The translations under genes and the position numbers were made by a program. From assembly GCA_020747065.1 (NCBI GenBank), contig JAGMVK010000014.1:248001-312000 (forward strand): a stretch of DNA of 64,000 nt, written 5' to 3'. The notes under the pieces are model-generated. The model saw nothing but the letters and a program-made list of their open reading frames with translations. It was not told where the DNA came from and ran no database searches. Source of the stretch: Cadophora sp. MPI-SDFR-AT-0126. Lineage: Eukaryota; Ascomycota; Leotiomycetes; Helotiales; Ploettnerulaceae. This document shows, in pieces, positions 49,861 through 62,541 of this stretch (positions are counted from its first letter, which is position 1; each line of letters opens with the position of its first letter).

Positions 49861-52800
49861 ATGGAAAGCTGGCCAAAGAAAGTTATTTGGCTTACTGCTA
49901 CAGCCTTCTCTTGCCTTTTCAATGTCCATCAAACTTCGGCTGCTCCCGCTCCTGTCACTACCTGGACACCTGAGAACCAATCGTTAAACAATGCATCCCT
50001 CTCCTCGGCCGATTTTGGGGTTTTCACCAACAAAATCCGAGACAACTCTATCCCGTTGCGCATTTTAGGGCTGGGAGCCTCCATCATGGCCGGATGGGGT
50101 TCCCCCTCCTACAATGGGTGTGTGTTACTCATCTTCGAGTGCCATATTTCAAAGACTAGAGCGCACCGGCTGACTTGTGTTTAGTGGCCGTAAACCTCTG
50201 CGAGATGCACTTAGACAGGATGGCTGGGACGTGGACATGGTCGGAAGTCTGAAATGCGGAAACATGGTCGACAATGTCAGTAATTTTACTTCTGCTACCG
50301 CCATTTGATCAAATAAAGTACAATGCTGCTAATGCTTGATAACAGGATTGCGAGGCTGTTGCTGGAGATGTTCTTACCCAGATCCTAGCAAGGGTCCCTC
50401 ACTCTCTCGGTTACAAGGTTAGTTGGTTCCCTATCTCACGATGCTTTTACGGATGATTTCCATGGCTCAATTTCCGGGCTAACGTTGTCAAATAAGCCTA
50501 ACATTGTCATAATCAATGGTGGTACGAACGATGCCAACGGGCCAGCGCCTGGATCAGCGAGCGTTTCCACTGCGGGTAATCGTATGAACGACATTCTCAA
50601 CGCACTCTGGGGCGCCGACGGCATGTCTAACACCTGCATCATGTTGTCAACCCTTATTCCTACCAATAATGCCAACGGGATGGTCAATGTACCTGTGATC
50701 AACAATCAATATCGTGCACTTGTCACCCAGCGTGCTGCTGAGGGCAAGTGTATATATTTGGCAGAAATGTGGCCCAATGGTGACTCCGCCCCATGGTTAC
50801 TCTTTGATACTCATTATCTGGCGACTGAATCGCCTCATGTTCATCCGAACGTACGTCGCTCACTTCCCACAATAGTGCTATCGCAAATGTATCAGAACTA
50901 ACAGCCCTATCTATAGGACAAGGGCCACTCCATGATGGCATCGGTATTTTACAACTCGATTCTGTCGGCTATATCAGACAACAGGTATTTTGTTCAATCA
51001 TTGACGATCTTTGTCATGGTTACTAAATCTGAAAACAGGATCGTTGTGCCTGGCGAAATGGTCCTCGGATCCACAGTTTGCGACAAGGTGGCAGGTACTG
51101 GCGTTGATGCCGGCGGTCTCACCCAGCGTGGCAGTGGATACGATGATGGGATCTACTACCATAACAGCGCAGAACAGGGCGTGAGTGCCTATTCGTTTTG
51201 AGAAATCTCGAGCGCTTGAGACAGGAACGATTGGCTAACCTGATCATGTAGGTGGTGTTGACTTTGACCAATAATTATGACCGTGGTGATTACAAATGGG
51301 CCCGGCTCTTCAACCGCAATTATGACGACCTTCTCATTTGGAACAACCATTCGGCTACTTCTCAAGTATACGCTGTCTTTGCCAATTCCGCCGATGGGAA
51401 GGGAACTTTCAAACAGACTGCAAGCGCCATGGATGGTGATCTGAACTGTGAGTATCCGGAAGGCGTCAATTTTATCGACATGAATGGAGATGGCCTAGAC
51501 GACCTGGTTTATATCGATGCGGATGGGAATGCTTATCTATCCATCAATCAAGGAGATGGAGATCGCGGCGCAGGAAAACCACCCACCTTCAAACGTGTGA
51601 GTAGTACGGCCAAAATTATGGACACCAACGGTTATGACAGGCCTTTCGTGGTGCTCGCGGACATTGATGGAGACGGTCGAGGAGACTTTGGCAGAATCGA
51701 CTATGACGGAAATGTAAAATTTTGGCGGAACGGCGGAACCGGCGACAGTCCCTCTTATTGGCAGGCTTTAGGACAAAGGTGGGCCAGCAAGAACTACGCA
51801 GGGTCAGACCTTAACGGGAATTTCGAAGGTACACGCTTTGAAGATGTCAATGGAGATGGACGCGATGACATGGTGTGGCTGGATCAGGACGGATCTGGGC
51901 ATGTGTGGACCAACTCCCGAAGCTGTGGGAAGGGGCTCGAAGGGGACGGATTGAAAGTTGCCTGGCGGGAAGGCTTCTACCAAGGAGGAACCAGCAAAGC
52001 TTACGCGGGCATGGGCGCCTACGTCACTAAGACGGAGACGAATCTTCGACATCGTATTCATTTCGCCCGAATCTACGGTGAAGTAAATATCTTCGGTAAT
52101 CTTCCCAGACAGGACTACGTTTTCATGGAGCATAGTACCATCGGCAGCTATCATCAGTTCAAAATCCGTGTATGGAAAAATACGGGGGGCGGTGGGACTA
52201 AACTCAAAGGCGACGGCAATAAGTAGTAAGTTTCCAATCTAGCTGTCTTCTCATTGGAAACTACATGAGTTCCGCAATTGCTGATTTTTATATGATCCAG
52301 CTGCAACATGATGGGCCATAGCAACGGCATGGTAGACTATGTCTGGACATACTCTTTCGGAACCATGGAGATGTGGGCAAACCGTGGTAAAGGCAAGATA
52401 TCAGACTCAGACCCGGACGGCTACTGGGACTATCAGGTAAGACCATCATTAATCCATTTGTCGATCTTTGTCTGGATGTTCAATGCCTGCTTTCAATGTC
52501 GCTTTTCGTCATGAAACACCAATAACAATTCAAATAGGGTACCATCTGGACACCTCCGAATAATATAAACCGCAAAGACTTGCATTTGAGCGACTGGGAC
52601 GGTGATGGCGCCTGTAATATCATCTATGTTAACCCAGATAATGGTGCTGTGAAGGTCTGGTACGTACATAATTTCTAAAAACTTGATACCCTTATACAAG
52701 CGATTCACATTCCTACTTCGCGAAGTCCCCGCTGTATTCCAAGATTCACATATTTGAAACTTTTGCGAGAAAAGTATACTAAATCGATGTTCTAGGCTCA

Positions 52801-55800
52801 ACAGATATCCGAAAGAGGGCAACTTCGACTCTTGGAACTCGATTGAATACCTTCCAAGTACCATGTCTTGTTCTGAAAAGCGCGGACTTGGCTTCTCTGA
52901 CCTAGCTGTCCGTTTTGCTGATATCACGGGGAATGGACGAGCCGATTACTTGTGTATTTCACCTGATACCACGGTCAAGGGCTATATTCACAATTCCGAC
53001 GGCTCCTTCACCTATCATGATCAAATCAAACTTTCTATCGGAAAAGATCGAGCCAACTTGCGGTGGGCTGATGTGAACGGCGATGGGCGCGAGGATATGC
53101 TCTGGATCGAGAAATTCTCCGGTGGTAGGTGATCGAGAAGAACCCAATTCTTCGTTCTTTCAGGACTTTCTCAAGTTACTTCATATCTGCTAGTCCTAGA
53201 AATACATTGATAAAGTGGTTGCTAATGATATGATCAATTTAGATACCTTCGTATATTACAACGAGGGGCCCAAGGATCCAAGTCAGGCTGCTGGTTCCTC
53301 GTTCGGTTGGTACGTTTTCTGGGCTAGTACCTTTCCCTCGGTTAAGTGTCTAAGGGGTATTGTATTCGGAGACAAGCCCCCAAGGCATAACGAATGAGCA
53401 ACTACTAATGTATAAATCATCACAGGAGAGTGCAGGATGAAGTCGCTTACGCTGGCCAAGTCGCTGGCAGTTGTGAATATTTTGCAGATCTTAACGGCGA
53501 TGGCTTTGCAGACGAGCACTACCTCAGTGATGGTACATCCAATAACAAAGCAATGACCTCATTGTCTCCTGGATGTGTAGGTACATGGGGAAGGCTAATA
53601 TCTCCTTTTCCTGCCAATTTTCATAATCGCATCATATCTTATTCCACTTCCAAAACTGTCCAGTCAGTCTTAGTGCTAACCTCTTCCCCGTCTACTTAGG
53701 GTCTGATCGACAACACCGGTGATGACAGCGACATGACCAGTGACCTCCCTTTACCGACAGTACCGGGTAGCGGAAGCGGAGGAGGGGGAGGGGGCAGTGG
53801 CGGGAATACAGGAGAGGGATGCATATCTGGCACAGGTACAGGGGAGTATTCCGCCCTGTGCAACTTCGTCTGTGCACGTGGATACTGCCCAGCTCCTTGC
53901 AGCTGTACTGCTACAGGTACTTACGTGAGTATTCTCCGAGATATCTCCCTGACCCGGTTTTTTTTGGCAGATGCGATACTTCTTCGGAAATTTCTATCTA
54001 AAGAATCAAAACTAATGTGGAGATCATATTATAGAACTCGGGAACCGAAGACAACACTATCGATGGGTACGCAAATGTGGGCTATGACCAAGCTACCTTC
54101 ACTCCGCTCTGCAACTTTGCGTGCAGCCACTACTTTTGTCCCGATGAGTGCCTCTGGACCGACATCATCGACCCCGATGTAGCTGGCACTATCCCCGCCC
54201 TGCCAGCTCTGGATGATTACATCGAAGATGTTGAAGTTTCTGCTGGCGCCTTTTATCGTTACCAATTCCCTGAAGATCCAAACATGAGTGTTAGCATCTT
54301 ATAGTAAGTAACAGCCGAGTCTTCCCTCAACATTCCAGATCGATCCGGGAGATTAAGCTCTTGCACTCCTCTCCGCATAAACTTACCAGCTATTGCCTTT
54401 CCTTGCCAGCACGGAAACTATATATTGAGATTTTGCTGATAGCTGTCTCTTCAGTGCCGGGAACAAGATATCTCTGCCTAGTGATATCACATGTGCCAAT
54501 AGTGAGTTGAGCCTTGGCTTATATCTGCACGGGGTTGAATGATCAAGTCATACTGATAGAAACTCTTTAACAGTAACCCCAGGCGATAATGGTGCATTAG
54601 TTGGCTGTGTTGGAGACACCGTCGAGTGGTTGTTTCTTTCTTTATCCCAGGATCCCGACGTACGCAAAATCGAGGGTCGCGACGAACCCAAACCACCTTC
54701 AACCTCAGACCATACATTCACACCACTTCCGCACCTTCAACCCGGGTATGGCTGCTCTTTGCACTGTCAATTGAATGCCTCGGCACCGCGCGAGACGTGG
54801 ACTCCCGTTGGGGAAGGCACGCTGAAAGGTCGAGCTCATAGCCTTCACTTTATGCATACCGGAAAAAGTGTCGTATTCAAGGCCACCGCGGGCTCTCTGA
54901 ACACAGCAAATTTACAAGAACGGGTGGAGAGCAGGGCATTGGGCGCTGCTCTGACATTCGAAATTGGCGCGTGGGCCTACATGATTAACCATGTAAGTGA
55001 TTTCACGAGATCAACAAAAAACGCATCCTTTCAGCTATTGGGGCAGTTTCCAGTTACAAATGCGCCTCTTGCTAACCCAGCACCGTCTCAGCTGTACAAT
55101 ACCCCAGACCAGTTTAAGGTAAATGTGCCAAATCTCGTACATCCGATTATGGATGCTGCGGTTGGTAAGGTCTTGAATAATTGTCTATTTGTCGTATCAA
55201 ATGACTCGGCTACCATAAGCCTGGACACGATCGAGACTGGATTCGGTGTTATGATTGCTCCAAGCACGTCGCTTGCGATTGACACCGACACAGTCGATTC
55301 TATTTCGAAAACCTGCGAAGATGAACTCAAAAACAAACGTCGATACATTGTGTGGCCCCGCAATGGAAATGATGTGGACTCTCTTCGGACCCAGCTGTTT
55401 CTCTTGGACCCGGCGACAGAAGAACACAAATCTGTGAATTCATGGGGTACTATGTACTTCATTTCTCGCTTAACAATCCTAGAGGCGGCGAAGGTGACTT
55501 CAAACAAGCAGGTATTTGACCCCATTACCCGCCAGCGTATATAAAGTAGCAGAGAATGCTGATCGAAATTATTTCAGTGTATGGAAGTTGAACCGCATTG
55601 CGAAAATAATCACTGCGAAGACCCATCACTTTTCAAGGACAAGCACGTTCCCGATCACGATGTGGCTTTGGACAAGTCGATAAAACCTGCTCGTACTAAC
55701 ATCAAGCCTGAAACCATAGTCGAGGTTACCCGAAACGTCGAAAAGCGGGATGGTATGTGGACTACTCAAGATGATGCACGTCCAGAGCTTGCCTTCATAT

Positions 55801-56910
55801 CGCGCCCCTCTGGCAGCACTCGAAATTCTTACGTGTACGACGCCACCCCGCCAGATAAACAGGCTAGGGTATATATTCTAGATGGAGGATACATTGACGT
55901 AGATCTTCCTGTAAGCAAAAAATCTGAAGCAACCCGCTGTTATTGGTTCTACGGTGTTGATCCGAACGTATTTAAGATTGACCAACATTTTCAGGAATTC
56001 ACTACCGTGACCGATAGCACCGGCAAAACAATGAAGCAAAAGGCAACTCTGGCTTCTATAGGACCAGAAGGCTGGACCGCTGCAGATGCGCGGAATGGTT
56101 TGCATGGCACCGCGATGCTGACGTTCTTAGCCGGAGGCTCCTATGGAGTTGCGAGAGAAGCTGTGCCATACGGAGTGACATTCGCTGCGGAGGACGGCCA
56201 CCAGTGGGTTATTAATGCTCTTGATGACATTGAACGAGATTGGAAAGCAACCAAAGCAGCTGGATTGTTAGCAGACATCTGCGTACTTTCCATGTCATTT
56301 GGATATCTTCCAGATTTCGGCGGGACAGCTTTCAACAAACATTTCGCAGATAGACTCAAGGCTCTAGACAGCCTCGATATGCTCAGTATCGTTGCCGCAG
56401 GTAATGACGGGGAGGTGAGTAGACTAATTGTTTTAGTTAGACGTTTCAAAGAGAACTTACGAATTACCAGGCAATCAAAACGGTTCCTCAGATTTTTGCC
56501 GATAGCAATACCCCAAACAACAACCACGTGAATACCATGCTTGTCGTCGGCGCTGTGGATAGCACTGGCATTAAATGGCAATACTCATCGACAGCCAGTT
56601 TCGTTACATTATATGCGCCAGGCGTAGACTGCACATGGAAATCGAAAGACCCTGCGACTGGAGCCATAAAGGTACACGTTGATCCTGGCACATCTATAGG
56701 TAGGCAAGCTTCCAGCTCTTCCAAGACCACGAAAATTAATGATTCACGTTTGGTGTAGCGGCAGCTAAAGTAGCTGGGCAAGCGACACAACTTCTTGGAT
56801 TACCAGACATTTCGGACGAAATTCTTGACATAACAGATTTACGATCTATATTGCTGGGCGATGCGTACCCTCGAGTTACTGAATTGGCTGTGTACAACGG
56901 CGCGCCGTAA
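49861..56910 (+). CDS. Giant secreted SGNH hydrolase / FG-GAP / Cys-rich / subtilisin fusion (1819 aa, 19 exons)
   Basis: Nineteen exons (49861-50117, 50185-50275, 50346-50417, 50497-50850, 50917-50984, 51039-51180, 51252-52225, 52301-52436, 52538-52659, 52796-53124, 53243-53309, 53426-53576, 53700-53924, 54035-54303, 54455-54501, 54574-55511, 55578-56414, 56471-56699, 56759-56910) keep one frame of 1820 codons. Order: signal peptide (1 to about 26); SGNH/CE3-like esterase with LGLGASIMAG (Ser74), GGTND (148-152) and SPHVHPND (252-259); seven FG-GAP/VCBS calcium-type motifs such as VNGDGRDD; a Gly linker; two Cys-rich modules (CARGYCPAPCSC, CSHYFCPDEC); a long unknown segment; then peptidase S8 with Asp1516 (YILDGG), His1590 (HGTAM), Asn1690 (AAGNDG) and Ser1768 (GTSIAAAKVAG). 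Likely extracellular or wall-acting; substrate unknown. A split into two genes near 54.6 kb is possible, but there is no ATG there and splice phases match. Confidence 0.8.
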
Positions 56911-57115
56911 AGATGTGCTACATGGAAGGAACACGTCACAAAGCTGGAAGAAAGCTGAGAGTAGGATGGTATCGTACAGCAATATCAGTGATTCGGGCTG
57001 CTGTGAGACGATGGGGCTCTCCCTGGAGCACCCTTCTTGTCCTTTACAAACAGACACGAAATTACCACAATGGTGCTAATATCATTTATCTGCCTATCTG
57101 CATGATTTGATCATG

Positions 57116-59862
57116 CTAAAATCCATGACTCTCAAACCAGATCTCCATGCCCGCGCGGTCTCGTTCAACCCAATTCATTCTGGCTTCACCTCCCTTAACC
57201 GCTTCCTCAAACGCCGGTTTAAATTTGTCCTGATTTTGTTGTTAGTTGATTCCCATCAAGACCAGCTTGTGAGACGTACCTCAATAGATGAAGCAAAGCT
57301 CCTCAGCTCGTCCAATTGCAGAGCTGTCGATAGACCGCTAGTGCAACTACCAACGTATCGGGAAACAGTCACCCTGTCAACGCGACCGAAATTGTTCCAT
57401 TTCTCTTTCAACCATTTCCAAGATGCATCAGCCCCGGCATGATGCGTCTGAAGTGCATTCAAAAGGAACCATTTTTCCAGCGAGGAGAATGGCTCACCGT
57501 CCTTTGTCATGAGCTCCAGCGATCGCTGGATCAAGGTCGGGGAATCTGCGTAGCCAAGGGCAACGAAAGCATCAGTACGGATTTCAGGATCTCGTGTCGT
57601 GCGGGCGAGTTTCAAAATGGATTCATACTACAACCAACGAGTACGCATGCAGGTTAGCTTCTTTTTCTTGACTGGTCGGAAATCTGTCTGCATCCAAACT
57701 GTACTTCTTTCACTTACACGATCATTGATGACGGCTTGAAATACGTGCTTCCGGATATTGGGATTCAAGATTTTACCTTCGCCAGCTACGAATTCGTCAA
57801 AAAGTGTTGAAGAGACAGCTTTGAGGTGACTGTGCTTGGCTCCTTGGGCGTAGAAGAGCGCCTTTGCGTTTTGACTAGGAATAGGATCATTGGAAGTGAT
57901 TTTCCAAACACGTTCTGGCGTGTTGGATACAACGAGATGCAGATGGAGGTTCTGTAATGCTGTACGAATCCGAGATGATGAGAACAGGAATGCTTGCCAG
58001 ATTTTGGCAAAGACGAAGAAGATCTGCCGCCAAACAAGGAAGTGTTGTCCATTTGGAAAGCCGTGTATAAGGTCGAGTATGTCAGCAGTGGTCATCGGTA
58101 TGTCAAGACAGGATGAGACCAGTGCATGGGAATCAGAAATCAAGCCAACCCAGTCTTCTGCCGTTAGACTGAGATTCGATGTCTGCTTCCCAAATGCCTG
58201 TATGCGACACAGTGGGTAACAAACACGATAAAGTCCGATCTGCCCTGCATTAAGCTTGTAAGATTCGAGATCGACTGAATATTTCTGCTTTCGCGAGGCC
58301 AGCAAAGCGGAACTGTCCACTTCACCATCATATTTCGTCTTCAAGTTCAAAGGAATATGGTATATGTTCTGGTCTTCCTCTGGCTCCACCGTAATTGCTT
58401 GCAAGTAGCGATGTTGCTCAAGAGTAATGGTGCCATTGACATCATCTTCAGAGACCAGCAGAACAGGATAGCCAGCGCTTTTGGTCCACGTGTGCATAAC
58501 ACTACTCACATCTGTACCACTGCTGGCAGTCAGTGATACCCAGAGATCATGAGTCGTAGCGTTTGCGAAGGCATGCATTTTAAGGTAGTTCCGGATGCCG
58601 TCAATAAAGACATCTGTTCCTAGGAATCGAGAGAGCATCCTGAGAAGCGAAGCGCCTTTCATATATGTGATGTTATCGAAAAGCTCGTGCATGCGGTCAG
58701 GTGAAGCATTTGGATTGTAGACCGCGTGACACCCCGGCGTTGAGTCGAGGTCCAAGGCTCCCTGATAAAATGCCATGGCTTCAGGATCAGGATCCGCAGC
58801 CACAAAATGTAACCAGTATCTCCATTCTGGAAACATCTTATCGACCACATGAAAGCCAGCCCATTCCGCAAATGCTTCATTCAACCATAGATCATTCCAC
58901 CAGCCCATAGTCACCAGGTTTCCGAACCACTGATGAGCGATCTCGTGGCACAAGGTTTCAACGGCCATCTGCCAGGACTTCGCAGCCGTCGTCTCAGGAT
59001 CAAGAAGAAGGAAGCGCTCTCCGAAGACGATACATCCCCAGTTCTCCAGTGCACCAGAGTCAGGCAATGCGATTAAGTCCAGCTTGGGAAGAGGGTATTC
59101 GAGGCCGAATATGTGTTCGAAAAGATCCAAAGCTCGTGTAGCAACGTCGAGCATGTTCGACGCATGTTGGATATTGGCTCCCTTCAGAGCATATGCCCGG
59201 ACAGGAAACTTGAGCTTTTTGGACTCGATGAAGTCAAAATCGCCGATGACAAAACAGATCAGGTAAGTAGATGTTTTAGGCGTGGTGTTGAAAGCAACTC
59301 GTTTGGAAAATTGCCCTCCAGATCCGGACTTCGTGACCATGGATGAACGAACGTCCATATTGCTGACGCACGTCAGATCTTGATTGATGGTGACCGTGGA
59401 TGAAAGCGTGGCTTTGAAGTCGGGTTCGTCCAGGCATGGAAAAATACAGCGTGCCCCGATCGGCTCACAGCTTGTCGAGTAAGCCCGCAGACAATCCCCA
59501 TTGGCGTTCCTGTAGGCAATCCATTGGAAGCCAGGAGTTCTACCATTCTCTTTGATCGTCCCGTGGAAGGACTGGCGAAGCAGAACCTTAGATCCAGCGT
59601 CCAGTTGCTCTGGTGGAGAAACTGTGATTGTCTGCTGGTCGGAGTCGTAATGAACGGCGGGAATGTGGACTGTGTAACCAGAAGAATGCACGATTTCTGT
59701 AGCGTCTATCTCTAGATCTTTCGCGTGGAGAACAATTGACGTGGCTTGTTGGCAGACATCTAGATGAGCCTCGACCGAACCTTGAAAAGTCAAGCCATCT
59801 AGATCTAGGTTTAGATCTAGATCGTAATGGCTTGGTATCACGGTCCTTGGTAGACGGGTCAT
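57116..59862 (-). CDS. M1-family zinc aminopeptidase (868 aa, 3 exons)
   Basis: Exons 59862-57718, 57627-57280 and 57229-57116 join in frame (GTAAGT/GTACGT donors, CTAAC branch sites) to 868 residues, the usual size of Ape2/AAP1/puromycin-sensitive-type enzymes. MTRLPRTVIPSHYDLDLN is the typical start; an in-frame ATG 12 codons upstream is less likely. The exopeptidase motif GALEN is at 270-274. Zinc site HEIAHQWFGN has His306 and His310, with Glu329 in WLNEAFAEW, giving HExxH-x18-E with catalytic Glu307. The C-terminal ERAP1-like helical domain ends MNWVERDRAGMEIWFESHGF. It removes N-terminal residues from peptides and has no signal peptide, so it is probably cytosolic. It neighbours the RiPP pair and could trim peptides, but a housekeeping role is equally likely. 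Confidence 0.93.
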
Positions 59863-60428
59863 GATCAAGAAGTACGATAATTGAGTGACCCAAAGCAAAT
59901 ATTCGAATAGATCGAAGACTGAAATATATCACGTCAGACGAAGAATTAGAAGGATTTAAGCAAACGACTCTCTGCCGCTTACTCAGCTTGAGAATATCAG
60001 CAGTGGGAAGATCGACCGATTACGCCTGCCTAATGGAGCTCGGTTGTACAACATCTGCATTGCATTGTCACGAAATTAGTCTTGGCATTTATGCTGCTTG
60101 CCATTTTTTATCACGCTTAGGTATTTTGGTTGGATAAATACATAGAGAGGGTAGAGCGAAACCCAATCAGGTGATTGGCTGGAAAAGTTTATCGTGGATC
60201 AGACTACAAATACCTGATTTTATCTTCGGCAGTATCTGACCAGTGCTCTAGGAGGTACGGAATTGAGAGTATTTGCGTTTCGAAAACTCCAATAGCTAAT
60301 CCACAGGGACCAAAGAAAGAGTAACATCATTGTGCTGCAGTAGAGTAACCATAAGCTCCCACATGTAACTGAAAGCTCTGAACCAATCGATAAGTTTAAA
60401 AGGCGGCCCACTTCTTGCCCGGACACCC
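59863..60428. other. Intergenic between M1 peptidase and UstYa genes
   Basis: Upstream region of the aminopeptidase and 3' region of the UstYa gene, both on the minus strand. Short ORFs only. Confidence 0.4.
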
Positions 60429-61575
60429 TCACAGCTCAGATGATGGGGCAGGACAGTCTTTTGGTCTAGTGATACCATCAAGCTTCTTCAACATAAATCC
60501 ATCCACAGTGCTTGTGACTTCGAGCTCGTCAAGATGAGGTGGCATCTCGAGTAGCACTGCATCGGCCGGTCTGACGATTTTCTCCCACTTGGCGGGTTCG
60601 TCTTTCAACTCCACTTCTTCTTGCCATCGAAGCAACGCGTCGAAATCTCGACACAACTTGTTTGCCCCGATGTCTGGGAAGGGATTGTGCTGCGTGTGTC
60701 GCCAATTGTACGTGAGCATCTCCAAATCTGCGTTGCACATGATGTTCTGCCGCAAAATATCGATACAGTGGTCGACATGAGACTCGAACATAACGGGAGG
60801 TTCGTATCCCCAGTCTTTTCCCCAGTAGTAGTCGTAATTCAGAACATTGGTCCTGCGCAATGCATCAAGGCAATGCAGCTGGTGGAAAACATCAACTTCG
60901 GCCATATAGGTGTCTGGACCGTAGCCCCATTCAGGCATAGTTTTGGCACATTCCGTTGCATTTTTGCCAATCTTTTCAACCTCTTGCTTTGTGAGGGCAT
61001 GCATTCCAATATCTGCTCAAAGTTAGCATTTCGAAAGTGATTTGACTTTGAACCGGGAGGCCTACGGGAAATACGCTCCCATGCAGCATCAACCTCGGGA
61101 CTTGGTCTCATACGATAGATGTGCTCAGGATTGCCTGGCTCTGGGAACAGGGAGGCATCAATCTTCTTCCTGATCAAAGGTATGTGGATCTTGTCCATCA
61201 CGGGAGCTACCAAAAATTCAGCAAAAAGGACCTTATTACCTTGCAGTAGAGACATGACTCACAATACGCTGTCTTCTTGTACAGATTGCTACCTTCTTCA
61301 CGGCTTTGAACTACCCAAGTACCGAGAACAGCGGCATAGATACTAAGTCCATAGACCAGCATCATAGTGACAACACCCGCAGTGTTAGCTGCGATGTGCG
61401 GCAAGCGGGAACGGCGTGCTGGCTTGAGAGTGTAGGACATGTCAAAGCCTTCACCTTCTGCCTTCTCACTATTTACATCACTATCACTGAACCGTGATGC
61501 AAAATCTTCTTTGTTGTCATCGTGACCGACGGAGGAGTACGCGATTTTCTTCGCAATCTTTTTGGTAATCCACAT
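60429..61575 (-). CDS. UstYa-family (DUF3328) oxidative cyclase/crosslinker (345 aa, 3 exons)
   Basis: Exons 61575-61263, 61206-61066 and 61012-60429 join in frame (GTGAGT and GTAGGC donors) to 345 residues. Cytosolic N-terminus, one membrane helix (about 63-89, TAGVVTMMLVYGLSIYAAVLG), then the UstYa segment: YSPVMDKIHIP, WGYGPDTYMAEVDVFHQLHC with HQLHC at 195-199, and SHVDHC with HVDHC at 230-234. These two HxxHC motifs are the family hallmark, thought to bind the metal used for catalysis. Relatives act in ustiloxin, phomopsin, asperipin and cyclochlorotine pathways, where they crosslink, cyclise or hydroxylate peptides. It is longer than many homologues because of a C-terminal extension of about 110 residues after HVDHC. 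Transcribed divergently from the repeat-precursor gene at 62,542, the arrangement expected for a dikaritin-type RiPP cluster. Confidence 0.92.
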
Positions 61576-62541
61576 TGTTTAATTTTTTGTCAATATGGTG
61601 GATGAGAGACGGTGAGAGGGTGAGCCTGCCTCTGAGGAGGATTCTGAAAGTATGTTCAAGCTTTGGATATAGTCCAGCAATGACTCTGAAGGCTGGCAGT
61701 CTTTGAATCAGAAGTTATTTAGCTCGGTTTGCATGGTATTTGCATCTACGAGACAAGTCTTCGTTAGCGCTGTCGCCCTAGTAAGTCCTTATCACCCACG
61801 GAACCCAAATGGCCACTTTTGCGCATGCAGGCAATCCATGTCGGTCTTGATCAGGTTACTCTACATGGTTGATCGTATGATGATGAGTATGAGTAGGAAC
61901 TGCGCAACCTCCTTCTATGTTGGGTCTTTGCATGCATACGAGCTTACCGTCGTGTCGTGGAACCGTAACTTGATGTCAAGGTCGGCCGACCTCTTCACTA
62001 TCCACAGTCGGCCGACCAAATCTGGCCATCGATTGGCTGAGATAAGTGGGATCTGAAGATCTTACACGTTGCTGTTTAGGACCATGCTGGTTGGGAGATG
62101 ATTCCAGCCGTTCACTTCCTGGTGTGTATGTAGTATGGCATGCAACAACAGCTTTGTTTGGTTAGCAGATTTGACACGGCTCAAAGATCGGCAGTTGTGA
62201 AAGTTGCATTAGCTATCACGTAAGACAATGCACTATATTTTCAATCCAAAATGGAAGGTCAAAGTTATCCGCGGTTGCGACTAGTAAATGCAGAAAGCAG
62301 GATCCACACACAACGCTAGCTGTTGATCGAGATGACCCAAAAACGGATAAACGACTTGAAATTGATCACCCCGCCTTTGTAGAACTGTGAAACATTACAT
62401 ACAATATACAGACAATAAAGTCCTGTCACCTTCATCTGCATCCTCCAAGCTTCTTCATTCTCAAAACTTGTTCTAAGCTTTTCCACTCACATCTCCCTCT
62501 CTACAAGCAATCAAGAATCGTCCTCACACATTCATACCATC
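61576..62541. other. Bidirectional promoter between UstYa and RiPP precursor genes
   Basis: 966 bp shared upstream region. It contains two GGTCGGCCGACC-type palindromes (61,980-62,017) and, on the precursor side, a CT-rich leader (about 62,430-62,510) typical of fungal transcription start regions. Only short ORFs. Confidence 0.6.
61980..62017. promoter_or_regulatory. Pair of GGTCGGCCGACC palindromes, candidate Zn2Cys6 regulator sites
   Basis: GGTCGGCCGACC (61,980-61,991) is a perfect 12-bp palindrome. AGTCGGCCGACC (62,006-62,017) repeats 11 of 12 bases, 26 bp centre to centre. TCGGCCGA contains abutting inverted CGG half-sites, the usual recognition pattern of fungal Zn2Cys6 factors. They lie about 405 bp from the UstYa ATG and 525 bp from the precursor ATG. 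A binding role is inferred. Confidence 0.55.

Noticed and set aside
54303..54640. Separate gene start for the subtilisin half
   Set aside because: No ATG in the required frame, and the exons at 54,455-54,501 and 54,574 on preserve phase from the upstream part. Kept as a caveat, not a model.
54993..55034. 42-nt GTAAGT...TTTCAG intron inside exon 16
   Set aside because: Too short, no branch site, and the sequence is open and in frame when retained.
59795..59825. TCTAGATCTAG-type palindromic stretch as a regulatory site
   Set aside because: It encodes alternating Asp-Leu residues at the N-terminus of the M1 aminopeptidase; the symmetry follows from codon use.
57107..59932. Many plus-strand ORFs over 57.1-59.9 kb
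   Set aside because: They are shadows of the M1 aminopeptidase coding frame.
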